This document shows, one piece after another, positions 21,996 through 32,228 of a stretch of 64,000 nt of DNA; positions within the stretch are counted from its first letter, which is position 1; each line of letters opens with the position of its first letter. This DNA comes from Lamellibrachia columna (Eukaryota > Annelida > Polychaeta > Sabellida > Siboglinidae). The stretch covers positions 33,729,602 through 33,793,601 of the forward strand of contig OY759263.1 of assembly GCA_963662155.1 (NCBI GenBank). The letters are read 5' to 3'. Under the pieces are notes generated by a model. It did no database searches. It worked only from the letters and a program-made list of their open reading frames with translations, and was not told the origin of the DNA. The translations under genes were made by a program, and so were the position numbers.

Positions 21996-23957
21996 ATGAT
22001 CCTGTGTCCGTTCGTCAACACACCTACACATGTCAGAAAGAACACAGCTGTTGCACAGCGACACCAGCTGGCAGCACTTGTACTGTGTCTTTGCATCACG
22101 AACGACATGATGAAACTAGTGCAGTGTGGGGCTGTGAAACCCAGCGAAATGCACAACAAATTACGGAGTAGACACGCGAATGATGCCACGCATGCTGCGG
22201 TGGAAACTATATACACAGCGCTGATCTTGCGACAGAAATATGCTATTGGAGTTCTGGTAGGTGGCGCCACAGTGGACAGTCCTACAAGTGACCCTAGTGT
22301 GCTCGAAAATGTGAAAAATTCACATTGGAGAACAGGGCACACAAAGGCTGCATTGAAAATTCTTTGTAGAATTGTACGTCATAAAACTATTGCACAGGAG
22401 GGAACTTTATTTAGGTCCAGACTGTTGCATAAATGTGTACAATGGAAGTACAAACATGCGTCCCATGAGGCAGAAAATAAACAGGGGAGACTGTTTCACA
22501 CTGACAGTAGTGTTGATCACACGAAAAACAATGACATGTCGGTCAGTGTCAGGTGGAAGGCGTATTCTGAAACGCACGGTGGAAAGAAACAGAAAATATC
22601 TTATAGACGAATAAAAAATGCCAGAAGATTTCTGCATCACAGAAGAATCAAAGGCCGATCGAAGAGGGCTGTAAACAAGGAAGCGGTTGCTATGGCAACT
22701 GATACATATGACGCTCAAGGAATCACGCTGACGCCGCGAACGTTTTACACGATCTACAATAAAAGCTCAAGGTTTGTACAAGACAAAGAACCCTTGCCAG
22801 CGAAGAAAGTCACTACGCCAACAAACAGCCCGCCTTCACCGCATTTGTTGCGCACCAGTGACTTGTCAGAGTGGAAGACAGTGAGCTTAGAAAAGACACA
22901 TTCCAACAGCACGCCACCTGATGACACAGTGGGCGGCCATAATGTCGTAACCAGCCTTCAGAGTCCTGTATCCATTGCCATGACGACAGACATGGAACAA
23001 ACCACCACGCCATTATCGTTGGTCAACCATGAAACCTCTACCGATCACGTTACCATGGAAACGAGCATGGTCACATCGACTGCATCCCCTGCAGATGTCA
23101 GCACACACTATGAGGAATCATCTGCTGTGCAAACGATAACAAAAGCAGATCCTGATCCACAAAACTCAACACACAGTTTCAGTACGCAGAACGCAACAAC
23201 TCAAACTGTCAACGACGAACGGTCGTTCCACACATCCACTACAGTGATGTTACCAAACATTACAACAGATGACACCAACGCACGAAGCGGTATGCAATCT
23301 GAAACATTTGCAAATGACAATACAACAACAACAACAGTAACAACCGCTTTTGACAATCACATATCTACAACAAATCAGGTGAAAGACATCACATATGATA
23401 TTGACAACGCCACACCTTCGTCGCCAACGACACCAATAGAGACTACAAAAGGAGCAACAACAATCACCATTAGTACAACATCTTCAACAACCACAACCAC
23501 ACCGACTACTAAAATGAGTCACCCAACAACTACTACTGTGATGATAACTGAAGCAACAACCCATCTACAAAGTACACAGGCAACTACCACAAAACCTACA
23601 ACAATTCAGGTTCCTTCAGTGATAAACAGAAACGCAAAGAACGTGACAAACGCTCATATGTCATCGGCCACAATCGCGGGCATCACGACTGGCAGTCTCG
23701 CTATATTCTGGCTGTTTCTTGGTCCAATCGTGTGCCTCGTCTGCCACTTAAAAGACCGGGCAAAGAAACGACGGAAACGACAGACCGAGGACGAGATGGG
23801 CCACCGTCTCGTTCACGAGTTGATCCGGTGCGAGCTGGCAAAGGGGCGCGGCAAGCTGTATAAGACCGCGGTCAAGGATGACCATGAACTGGAACCCCTG
23901 CCACCAGAGACAAACGGGGCAGGCGTGACTGGACATACCTGTGTTACCGTTGTATAG
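21996..23957 (+). CDS. Mucin-like single-pass membrane protein (possibly last exon)
   Basis: Uninterrupted 653-codon frame, far longer than expected by chance here and not made of tandem repeats. Residues 1-220 are basic and unrecognised. RSKR at 221-224 fits a furin-type cleavage site. About 270-550 is Thr/Ser-rich with at least eight N-x-S/T sequons (N255, N304, N390, N399, N421, N442, N471, N549), as in a heavily glycosylated stalk. About 558-584 is a hydrophobic helix. A basic stop-transfer stretch (KDRAKKRRKRQ) and a 68-residue cytoplasmic tail follow. The last three residues, TVV, fit a class I PDZ ligand. There is no signal peptide at the first Met, so an upstream exon or a later start is likely; an in-frame stop lies at 21972. 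The inferred role is a cell-surface sialomucin-type adhesion or receptor protein. Family unknown. Confidence 0.6.
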   Translation: MILCPFVNTPTHVRKNTAVAQRHQLAALVLCLCITNDMMKLVQCGAVKPSEMHNKLRSRHANDATHAAVETIYTALILRQKYAIGVLVGGATVDSPTSDPSVLENVKNSHWRTGHTKAALKILCRIVRHKTIAQEGTLFRSRLLHKCVQWKYKHASHEAENKQGRLFHTDSSVDHTKNNDMSVSVRWKAYSETHGGKKQKISYRRIKNARRFLHHRRIKGRSKRAVNKEAVAMATDTYDAQGITLTPRTFYTIYNKSSRFVQDKEPLPAKKVTTPTNSPPSPHLLRTSDLSEWKTVSLEKTHSNSTPPDDTVGGHNVVTSLQSPVSIAMTTDMEQTTTPLSLVNHETSTDHVTMETSMVTSTASPADVSTHYEESSAVQTITKADPDPQNSTHSFSTQNATTQTVNDERSFHTSTTVMLPNITTDDTNARSGMQSETFANDNTTTTTVTTAFDNHISTTNQVKDITYDIDNATPSSPTTPIETTKGATTITISTTSSTTTTTPTTKMSHPTTTTVMITEATTHLQSTQATTTKPTTIQVPSVINRNAKNVTNAHMSSATIAGITTGSLAIFWLFLGPIVCLVCHLKDRAKKRRKRQTEDEMGHRLVHELIRCELAKGRGKLYKTAVKDDHELEPLPPETNGAGVTGHTCVTVV

Positions 23958-23980
23958 CGTCAGTGTAAGCTAGGCAGTTT

Positions 23981-23986
23981 AATAAA
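23981..23986 (+). promoter_or_regulatory. Polyadenylation signal AATAAA
   Basis: AATAAA 24 bases after the TAG stop of the membrane-protein frame, followed at about 24010-24032 by a GT-rich stretch (TGTGTCTGTCTGTGTGTC) suited to a downstream element. This supports the frame being a real, very short-3'UTR transcript end. Confidence 0.55.
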
Positions 23987-25111
23987 TTATGACGATGTGA
24001 TGCTACAACCACTGTGTCTGTCTGTGTGTCAGGGTGAGAACACAGTCACTTTCTCCATTGGTTACCACTGCAGCAATTCCTGGGCTCTGTCGAAAATCTG
24101 TCCAACGATTTCACAGCACATTAAACCATGTGGGAAATTCATGGAAATGACATACTTGGTTTTTCAGAAAAACATCAAAAGCTGATACCCCTCAATTTCG
24201 ATCCAGCCGAGGGACTGTTGTTGATGTATTCTACAGAATAGCCATTAACCACTGTGCTGATATGCGAGCGGTCAGCATCTATCTGGTCATTGCCATCACT
24301 TCAAAGACGTTATGCAATAGTACAGAAAACATTACTATTATTAACCTATCCGATGTTAAAGTGAACAAATTCACTCGTGATGCACAATCCGTACATTCAC
24401 GGGGACTTTTTATGTGGGTAATGGCGGACGGATCCTGGTTACGGCCTGTGACAAGTTCGTATAATTTTTTTGACATTTCAAATCCACCACTTTCTAGGTT
24501 TTCCATGGTCCACACAAACCATGTGTAACTACTTTTTAAATATGATTCAACTGCACTGACATAGACATTATATAATACGCTTTCAAACAGGGAACACATT
24601 GCAGCAGCACAAATCATTTCTACCAATGGCAGAGCGCGTCACGCGGAATTCTCCAATGAATGATTGGTCGAAAATGGAAGGGAATGTGAGGGCTTTATCA
24701 TTACTGACCTTTGTGCACTGATTCATACACAGATGATTGCCTTTATACACAATTTAATTTCAATGGCTGTCAACATAATGCGTATCTAATTTATAAAGCT
24801 TAATACAGCAGAATTTAGCAAATGAAGTCACGCCACACCGTTGATGCAGTAATACAAATGGTGTGGTTTTGGTCACAGTTATATCGAAAATCTGTTCTAC
24901 AGCAAAATCATTTTGCTTCAAATTTGAATGACTTTAAAATAACAGGTAATATCGCGTGACCTACTGGTATATTTAAATATCTGATGGTATTATGTAGTCA
25001 GCTGTAAAAAAAACCTGATCTGGGGACATTTCTTGGATCACCTGCATTTCATTTCAACAGAACCTGGCTTAAGGGGAAGCTTCCTCTGGTGGTTTCCTTG
25101 AGTCCCACCTA
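23987..25111. other. No gene recognised; one short secreted-type frame
   Basis: An 88-codon ATG frame at 24262-24528 (+) starts with a signal-peptide-like MRAVSIYLVIAITSKTLC and then an N-x-S/T-rich stretch. It has no homology I recognise and may be chance. The remainder is AT-rich and empty. Confidence 0.3.
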
Positions 25112-25195
25112 GGTAGATGATTGAATCTTTATTTTACAACAACAGTAATAGACAAACGTAACAGGACAACATTTCATAACTTTAAAATTGTTGAA
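25112..25195 (-). repeat. Interspersed repeat R3, copy 2
   Basis: Matches 15985-16080 (AATCTTTATTTTACAACAAC, AGTAATAGACAAACGTAACA, ACATTTCATAAC). See that copy for interpretation as a LINE 3' tail on the minus strand. Confidence 0.5.
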
Positions 25196-25752
25196 TAAAA
25201 GGCAAGAAGGTAATACTTATATTACTTGCCCTATTTGCTTGCCCTATATGATTGGTAATGGCTACATTCTGCCAAGCCAGTAGGAGGTGAGCTATTTGGC
25301 TGCAGAAGTCTAACACTACCATCAAATTTAGGTCTTTGCTAACAAATTAATCGGTTAAATTAACAAAAGGTACATTAATTGCCATTGATCATTAAATAAA
25401 TAACAGGTGCTTTCAACGCAACTCAGATTTTGATTTTTAGACACTCAGTCAGAATTTATTTTAATCCATTCATGATTCACTACCAAAGTAATATTCGCTT
25501 CACCAATACAGACAGTCATGACTGCTCTTATCCAACTTACAACACATAATTTTTACCTCATATTAACTTTTTGGCAACACTTCAATGTGTGCTGCCACCT
25601 AGTGTGTTGCTTAGAACCAAACATCAGGATTATAATTAAAATAAACAAATAGGAAATTCTTTAGTGAATGTCACAAAACCTAGTTACAAATTCTTACTGT
25701 TTCTGCTGCTAGTCAGAATAATGACATACTTTTTACAGTATATAATTACCAT
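25196..25752. other. No gene recognised
   Basis: Unique AT-rich sequence; nothing supported. Confidence 0.4.
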
Positions 25753-25902
25753 AACAGACCCTTCTCATTACCCATTAAAGATTTGGGTAAATCCATGAAC
25801 AACACACTGCTTAATGTATAGGCCTGGGGTTCTGTTACCCGAATCTTTATGTTCCATTATAATCCACCAGGGAGTGCAGTGGCATAACGGGAAGGGTCTG
25901 TT
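25753..25902. mobile_element. Inverted-repeat element (MITE-like)
   Basis: AACAGACCCTTC at 25753 is mirrored by GAAGGGTCTGTT at 25891-25902. An inner pair AAAGATTTGGGTAA / TTACCCGAATCTTT (one mismatch) lies at about 25777-25790 and 25835-25848. The right arm has about 30 bp (CCACCAGGGAGTGCAGTGGC) absent from the left. The CCACCAGATGG motif recurs downstream at 25932 and 25962. Confidence 0.55.
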
Positions 25903-26940
25903 CATGACAATTTACTGATGCAAATAAGTCCACCAGATGGTGCAACTGTGCCAAAACAGTCCACCAGATGGTAGCACAACAGACATGCTTGGCTAGTTCT
26001 ATTTTTACTGGTGCCAGACAACCAATTAACCTTTAACATTACACTTAATAACTCATATTGCTTGAGCTGTCAGCTAAAAGCATATTACTGACACTGAGTG
26101 GAGGACAATAATTAAACAATACTGCCACCAACCAACAAAGCCAGCAGCAACATAAATGCTGCACTAGACACCTACACATCTGCACTAATGCTATGGTCGG
26201 TAAAACAGCTGGTAAATACACAAGTATGCTGTGACCCAATAACCACTGCCCGCCACTTCTATTCCACAATCTTGCTACTGTGTTCGCTTAAATTAGCAAC
26301 AGTAGATGTTAAAGACTAAAAACATCTTAACTGGACCATTTTAATCAATGGTCATTTTTATTGTAAAATCTTGTTATATACTATATCTACATCATAGGAT
26401 CCTGACCCCCCAAATGTGTTTGGATGAACCCCCTGTGGACTGTGTAATCACATTATTGTTTTAGACACTGTTGCGCCATGCAGTAATTATGCAGGATGAG
26501 CCACATTGTTATTGAATACTCATAACGCAATACGCTGCTGTTGAAATAATAACAAGCACAGAAAATTCATTCAATCAGTGAATACTTGAAAAAGTGTCTG
26601 GCAAACTGGACGGAAGAAATCTCACTAACAGCACTTAATTTTGCAGGTTTGCAGAGAACCCCCTGGAACCACATGCTGGCTCCCCTGGGGTCCATGGTTC
26701 CCAGTTGGGGGACCCCTGATGTAATCAACAAACTGTGTTCTGCTGATCTCAGAAAAGCTACTTAATCCTTGGTGGGGGGCACACTCAAAACATGTCAGTG
26801 CTTTGAGAGGATTAACAAAAAGCACTTATTAACAAAAGGATAGAGTGTTTTAAATGTCATACTGCAAACACCAGGGGTCTACACTCAACATGTTTTTTTT
26901 TATCAAAATGTCCCATTTTTTGTCTTGCCATCAATTCTCA
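25903..26940. other. No gene recognised
   Basis: Unique sequence without supported coding or repeat features beyond the CCACCAGATGG duplication near 25930-25970. Confidence 0.4.
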
Positions 26941-27027
26941 GCAATTTTGTCCACTGGATCAAAGAAGTGTAATTTTGTCCACTGGATCAAAGAAGTGTAA
27001 TTTTGTCCACTGGATCAAAGAAGTGTA
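26941..27027. repeat. Short tandem repeat, 28-bp unit, 3 copies
   Basis: AATTTTGTCCACTGGATCAA + AGAAGTGT three times, nearly perfect; the flanking copy decays to AACTTTGGGCC. Confidence 0.92.
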
Positions 27028-27128
27028 ACTTTGGGCCATTTCTTCCTAGTTACATTGGATATTTGTGTAACTTTTTAGTTTTCTCTAAATATGTCTCATA
27101 TTCTGATGTTGATCATAAGACTGTGGCA

Positions 27129-27669
27129 GTGTGTATAATAACAGTCAGCTACACCCTAACATAAGTGTGTATAATAACAGTCAGCTACACCCTAACATAA
27201 GTGTGGATAATAACAGTCAGCTACACCCTAACATAAGTGTGGATAATAACAGTCAGCTACACCCTAACATAAGTGTGGATAATAACAGTCAGCTACACCC
27301 TAACATAAGTGTGGATAATAACAGTCAGCTACACCCTAACATAAGTGTGGATAATAACAGTCAGCTACACCCTAACATAAGTGTGGATAATAACAGTCAG
27401 CTACACCCTAACATAAGTGTGGATAATAACAGTCAGCTACACCCTAACATAAGTGTGGATAATAACAGTCAGCTACACCCTAACATAAGTGTGGATAATA
27501 ACAGTCAGCTACACCCTAACATAAGTGTGGATAATAACAGTCAGCTACACCCTAACATAAGTGTGGATAATAACAGTCAGCTACACCCTAACATAAGTGT
27601 GGATAATAACAGTCAGCTACACCCTAACATAAGTGTGGATAATAACAGTCAGCTACACCCTAACATAAG
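27129..27669. repeat. Minisatellite, 36-bp unit, 15 copies
   Basis: Almost perfect tandem of GTGTGGATAATAACAGTCAG + CTACACCCTAACATAA; only the first two units differ (GTGTATAATAAC). A 231-codon plus-strand frame (12-residue period, NNSQLHPNISVD) runs through it because 36 is a multiple of 3. I regard this as an artefact. Each unit contains one CCCTAA, but not in telomeric tandem. Confidence 0.96.
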
Positions 27670-28186
27670 GTGTCTGTTTCTTGTCTTTACTGTCACTTCT
27701 GCTTTCATTCCAAACTGGTCCGGTTTGTCGACAGAACTATCCCATTATGCATCATGCATAACTACTAGCACCACCCATGCTAACTTTCCATACGATTTAC
27801 ACAGCGAGTATTCTCCAGCATTCTAAAACAATCAGTATTTCCTCCAAAAATTTACCATAAACATATTCATAAACCCACAAAAGCACACACAGCACACAAG
27901 TATCCAGATTCAACCTGAAAGTCACAATCATTGCATTACACTGCAAATAATAGTGGTCAATACATTGTCTCATTCGGCTATCAACTAGCATTAGTCAGAT
28001 GATCGTGAATGCGCATCTCCTTACATTTTCACCGTCTTACATCCACATCGTTTGGACTGTCGTATTGATTCATTGATCGCTCGGTGGTTTAATTTGCAAA
28101 TGCTCTGAACAAATTTCTTCCTTCAGTAAAACGTGTTCCAACTACCGATTATTTCTGTGCTCAGCAAAGGTCACTCACCTCTCAAT
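27670..28186. other. No gene recognised
   Basis: Unique sequence between the array and the LINE; nothing supported. Confidence 0.4.
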
Positions 28187-29390
28187 TTAATTAAACTTTA
28201 TTCTCAAAAACATTAACAGGTTACATGAGAATTACAATGTTGCCTACTGTTACAATGAGAGATGGCTATAAGTGTATGTAATCCAGGCTTCAATAATACT
28301 TATATATTACATTGGTAAATGGTTTTACCAAAATACAAAACAAAAAAGTGTCACAGGAAGATCAACTTACAACTTAAAACTATTTAAAATCTCCTGTACG
28401 AATTTACATAATTTAATTAGCTTTGCATGGCTTGACAAATTAAACAACTGATCCATTTTAAAGTGTTTGGCCTCACAAAATAACATCCAGAAATAAACTA
28501 GCTTCTTGAAAAAAAAAGTACATTTAAACAAATAATGAAACTTATCCCCAATATCATTACAATCACATAGAGTACAAATTATCTCTCGCCTATCAATTCC
28601 ACTATACATGCCTTGCTGAATCGCCAACCAATTATTACAAGTAAAAAATTTACACAAAGGTCTAGATAGATTTTGTGGTAAAACTAGCAAATATTTCTCC
28701 ATTTTAAAATCATATTTAATTATACTGTAGGTTGTACACCCATCACTTTTGCAAATGATACTACCCCACTGCTGATGATACTGGTCAGTAAGTTTTAATA
28801 ATTTGACAACCGCTTTAAACCATTTAACATTCACCATTTCTTGATTCAGCCACAAGTTAGATAGGCCAAAGCTATTTAAAATGTATTTAACATGAGTAAT
28901 CCAGGGGGATTCAAAGATATTTTTAACAGATAATTGATATAATAATTGATACATAATGCAAGACAGTTGAGATTCCTTTCATGTCACTAGTTTCCCCAAA
29001 AATTCAATAATCTGCCGTTTATTTTAATATTTAGTGGAAATTGCCCAAGTTCCCCATAAACTGTAGAAGTATGTGTTCTATTGTTTACCCTAAGTAAAGT
29101 TGTTAAACATTTCCTATGCAGCTTTTTAATTAACATAATATTTTCACATCCCCATACTTCACATCCATATAACAAGATTGGGCATGTCAGGGAATCAAAT
29201 AGTTCTAACTGGATATCAATAGGATGTTTTAGCTTCCTAGCTTTAGAAATTAAACATAACATTGCTCGGTTTGCCTGTTCATATTAATATCTGATTGCGT
29301 TGGAAAATCTACCATTATAGTTAAAATCAATGCCTAGATACGTATACTTATCTACAATGGCTTATTTGGTCCGAATTTAAATTCTGGCAA
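28187..29390 (-). mobile_element. 5'-truncated non-LTR retrotransposon (reverse transcriptase C-terminal part)
   Basis: Reading the minus strand from about 29390, the frame gives VDKYTYLGIDF, then QANRAMLCLISKARKLK and LELFDSLTCPILLYGCEVWG, the reverse-transcriptase thumb region. YGELGQFPLNIKINGRLLNFW follows. After one frameshift near 28970 the C-terminal domain ends in ICTLCDCNDIGDKFHYLFKC, the Cys-His motif typical of CR1/L2-like LINEs. The 3' end near 28187 carries an AATAAAGTTTAATTAA tail. One frameshift and early stops make it inactive. Confidence 0.85.
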
Positions 29391-30126
29391 TTTTGCTCTG
29401 CTTGCTGAAGTAATGCAACGGGCGAGCGAGGGTTGGTGGGGGGGAAAGAGGTGGGGTGGATAGAGGGAGAGAGGGAAGAGGAGAGAGGAAAACATTATTT
29501 CTGATTTATATCAATCAATTAATCAGTACCGGGGTAAATAGGAAAGGTTAGAGAAGGGTGCAGATGGGAAGAACATGATGAGAAGGAGAGAAAGTGAGAG
29601 ACATACAGAAAGGAAGAGTGCCCTTAGATAGTCCCATGGTGCACTTACTTAATGTCTATCCCATCTAAGCTGAATCCCCCACCCCAACTTATGGTATGTT
29701 TTCTGTAAAATGTGCCATTTTACCCTAAACAAATTTGCTATTAAAAAATTCACCATTTTACCTAATATGTGCCATTTTACAAACACACCTTGAAGCTTCA
29801 AATTGCACGAAAAAGCCTAACATTTCCTTGTAAAAAATTACCATGGGGAGCATGCCATTAACTTCCCTTGTTAGTGCTAATACAAAATGTCAGAGGTTAG
29901 TGAGAAAACAAAATGCTGACTATCCCTGGGAATGGACTGAAAAAACCCAACATAATATATGCTGGATTTTTTTCAGTACACAACCTTTCCATTACTTGGC
30001 TGCTGGTCTGCTGTCTCGAGAGGTCAATTAAAGTTGTAACCCTGACTGACTACAAAATTAACTTAGTTCTACAGCATCAGCTGTGAACAGCATGACTGCT
30101 TAAGACAACATACATTGATTATCACT
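29391..30126. other. No gene recognised; purine-rich tract
   Basis: About 29420-29490 is a G/A tract on the plus strand (GGTGGGGGGGAAAGAGGTGG) with quadruplex-prone G runs, followed by weaker GAGA-rich sequence to about 29620. No gene supported. Confidence 0.5.
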
Positions 30127-30222
30127 GAGGTTATGACTTGTTGAGGGGGGTTATGACTTGTTGAGGGGGCTATGACTTGTTGAGGGGGGCTATGAATCGT
30201 GGAGGCAGGTTATGACTTGCTC
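30127..30222. repeat. Short tandem repeat, about 21-bp unit, 4-5 copies
   Basis: GGTTATGACTTGTTGAGGGG units with variable G-run length; the fourth is diverged (CTATGAATCGTGGAGGCA). Confidence 0.85.
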
Positions 30223-30374
30223 CTGGCAGACCTGTACACACAAACACCATTTCAACTTCAACTGAAGCAACCAGCCACACTGCATCTGTTGAGCAGAAGC
30301 TGTTTGTTCTTATAATTCCATCACATGACATGAGGCAACGTGGAGTGAGCGAATCTGTGTGACAAACAACTTAC

Positions 30375-30509
30375 CCCAGTCTGTAGATCGGAGAGCGTCT
30401 GCGTGACAATGATGTTGAAGACAGCATGTGACCTACTACTCTCGCTGTTCATGTTGGTCGCGGCGACGGTGCGTGACTTGTTGCCCTCTGACATTAAGGT
30501 GTTGATGTC
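30375..30509 (-). CDS. KIF13: KIF13-type kinesin, exon with switch I (sixth exon seen)
   Basis: 135 bp, 45 codons, phase 0 at both ends. Acceptor GCATATTGTAG|GAC and donor GGG|GTAAGT. The peptide begins [20 protein letters not shown], continues [12 protein letters not shown] and ends [16 protein letters not shown] is the kinesin switch I motif (N-x-x-S-S-R-S-H), which binds nucleotide phosphate and magnesium and couples ATP hydrolysis to the microtubule motor cycle. The surrounding residues fit the KIF13A/B / Drosophila Khc-73 branch of kinesin-3. The next exon (switch II, DLAGSE) was not found down to position 1. A 428-bp inverted-repeat element lies just upstream in the intron. Confidence 0.92.
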
Positions 30510-30524
30510 CTACAATATGCACAA

Positions 30525-30952
30525 TCAGACTTGGGGTCAATTACATTGTCATTGGAATTGAAATCAGAATTCTAAAATTGCTGTTTTGGTTTTAAAAGGA
30601 ATTACAATTGGTGAAAATGTAATCGGTATTTTCAATTACTTTTCAACTACTTATTCAATTGCTTCATAACTTTTTAACTCGAATTATTCACTACAAATAA
30701 AATACAACATGTTGCGTATATCATATTAGTTTGCCATTATGTACCATAATATGCAGAAATTAAATAAAGCTGCTCTAAAATAGATGTCATTTTTCGGTGC
30801 CGAGTATCTGTTCAGATACTGTTATTGTGATATGAAATTGATTACTGGAAACAGTATCTTGAAATTGGAATTGGTATTTTTGAGGTGTAATTGGAATTGG
30901 TACATGTAACTGATGTGTAATTGGAATTGATATAATGTAATTGAACCCAAGT
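30525..30952. mobile_element. MITE in kinesin intron, with 10-bp target duplication
   Basis: Terminal inverted repeats ACTTGGGGTCAATTACATT at 30529 and, on the reverse strand, ACTTGGGTTCAATTACATT at 30952-30934 (18 of 19 identical). ATATGCACAA flanks it directly on both sides (30515-30524 and 30953-30962). The left side has four extra bases (TCAG). The interior is AT-rich with GGAATTGG repeats and has no frame. The left target copy lies 6 bases from the start of the 30509 exon. Confidence 0.85.
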
Positions 30953-30962
30953 ATATGCACAA

Positions 30963-31203
30963 GTCACACTGCATTCCTCAGGCAAACACCACGAACTGGA
31001 CATCATGGTCACTTACGTCTCTACTGGTCAAATCTTGCTTCTCTCATCCGACCAATAGTTTAACTATTGATTTCAAGACAATTTCTGACAAATGTGTTAT
31101 TGAGTCTCGCATTGGCACAAGGAATTGATTAAATACTCAAACTGATATTATCTCCTTTGCATAGGTGCATTGGTGGCCATTTTTCATGACCTTAGAAATA
31201 ACA
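30963..31203. other. Kinesin intron sequence, nothing recognised
   Basis: Unique intronic sequence between the MITE and the next tandem repeat. Confidence 0.4.
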
Positions 31204-31405
31204 ACAACAAGTTATAATCTCATACAGAATGAGTAATATCTCGGTACAAATGATACAACAAGTTATAATCTCATACAAAATGAGTAATATCTCGGTACAA
31301 ATGGTACAACAACAAGTTATAATCTCATACAAAATGAGTAATATCTCGGTACAAATGATACAAGTTATAATCTCATACAGAATGAGTAATATCTCGGTAC
31401 AAATG
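31204..31405. repeat. Tandem repeat, about 51-bp unit, 4 copies
   Basis: Units begin ACAAGTTATAATCTCATACA and continue GAATGAGTAATATCTCGGTA + CAAATG. The linker (GATACAAC, GGTACAACAAC, GATAC) varies in length between copies. Confidence 0.9.
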
Positions 31406-31504
31406 CTAGTTTATTGGCCCCTGTGGTGGAAAAGTGTTAACATCAGAAATGGCCATCGAGTTTAAAATAACTACGTAATTGAATCTTTAGTCTCTGCATT
31501 TGGC

Positions 31505-31647
31505 ATTTGTACAATATCATTTGTACAATATCATTTGTACAATATCATTTGTACAATATCATTTGTACAATATCATTTGTACAATATCATTTGTACAATA
31601 TCATTTGTACAATATCATTTGTACAATATCATTTGTACAATATCATT
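31505..31647. repeat. Minisatellite, 14-bp unit, 10 copies
   Basis: Perfect tandem of ATTTGTACAATATC. The unit contains TTGTACAA, a palindrome, so each copy is self-complementary and the array may form repeated hairpins. It lies in the intron between the 32144 and 30509 kinesin exons. Confidence 0.97.
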
Positions 31648-32143
31648 GAGGAATGTCGCAACAATGAACAAGCCGCAAACTGCACAATCGAGACACAATC
31701 GAGACACAATGCAACTCGACTGTCACATCGTAAATAAGCATAATAGTCAAGCAGTGTGTGCATGTTTGCATCTACAGTTAGTCACAATTCCCAAGTTTGA
31801 AGTCATGTCAGCATCAGTTATGCTGATTCAACATGTTAAATTGAGGCGACTGAAGCGGACTGTCTGTCTTGAACAGATGAACCGTGCTTCCGCTTCCCAA
31901 CTACGACTATCAAATTGTAAGAAAAAAGCCAATAGGAGAACAAGGATGTTGATGATCGTTGAATGACAACAAAAATATATGTGGCGGATGACGGTTTACA
32001 AAAAAGTTCTAGGTTTAAACGATCACAGCAGTATGCAGCGGCAGTCAGTTATATGGTTGTCAGTCATGACAATCACACATGCCTGGCCTATGACAGTCAA
32101 GTTGCATTGTGCGTGTGCAGCTGCCTTGAGATGGCATACCCAC
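31648..32143. other. Kinesin intron, nothing recognised
   Basis: Open frames on the plus strand here are not supported. GAGACACAATC is duplicated near 31690-31710. Confidence 0.4.
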
Positions 32144-32228
32144 CTGGAACTCTGACACAGCCAGGGTTGAGAGGTCATCGACGTATGGCCCAAGGATGTT
32201 GTGTTCCCGAACACGAAGATTGTGTCTC
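32144..32228 (-). CDS. KIF13: KIF13-type kinesin, motor-domain exon (fifth exon seen)
   Basis: 85 bp. Acceptor GTTACAG|GAG and donor CAG|GTGGGT. The first base completes the Gly codon left by the 34876 exon (DPK-G). The peptide reads RHNLRVREHNILGPYVDDLS then TLAVSEFQ. This is the conserved motor-domain segment L-x-V-R-E-H-x-x-L-G-P-Y-V-x-x-L-S-x-L-A-V-x-S of kinesin-3 proteins, lying between the P-loop and switch I. It ends in phase 0, matching the next exon. Intron lengths are 2647 bp upstream and 1634 bp downstream. Confidence 0.92.

Noticed and set aside
27131..27826. 231-codon frame with 12-residue repeat NNSQLHPNISVD
   Set aside because: Explained by the 36-bp array. The non-repeat extension after it (about 50 codons) has no features. 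A secreted repeat protein is not excluded but nothing supports it.
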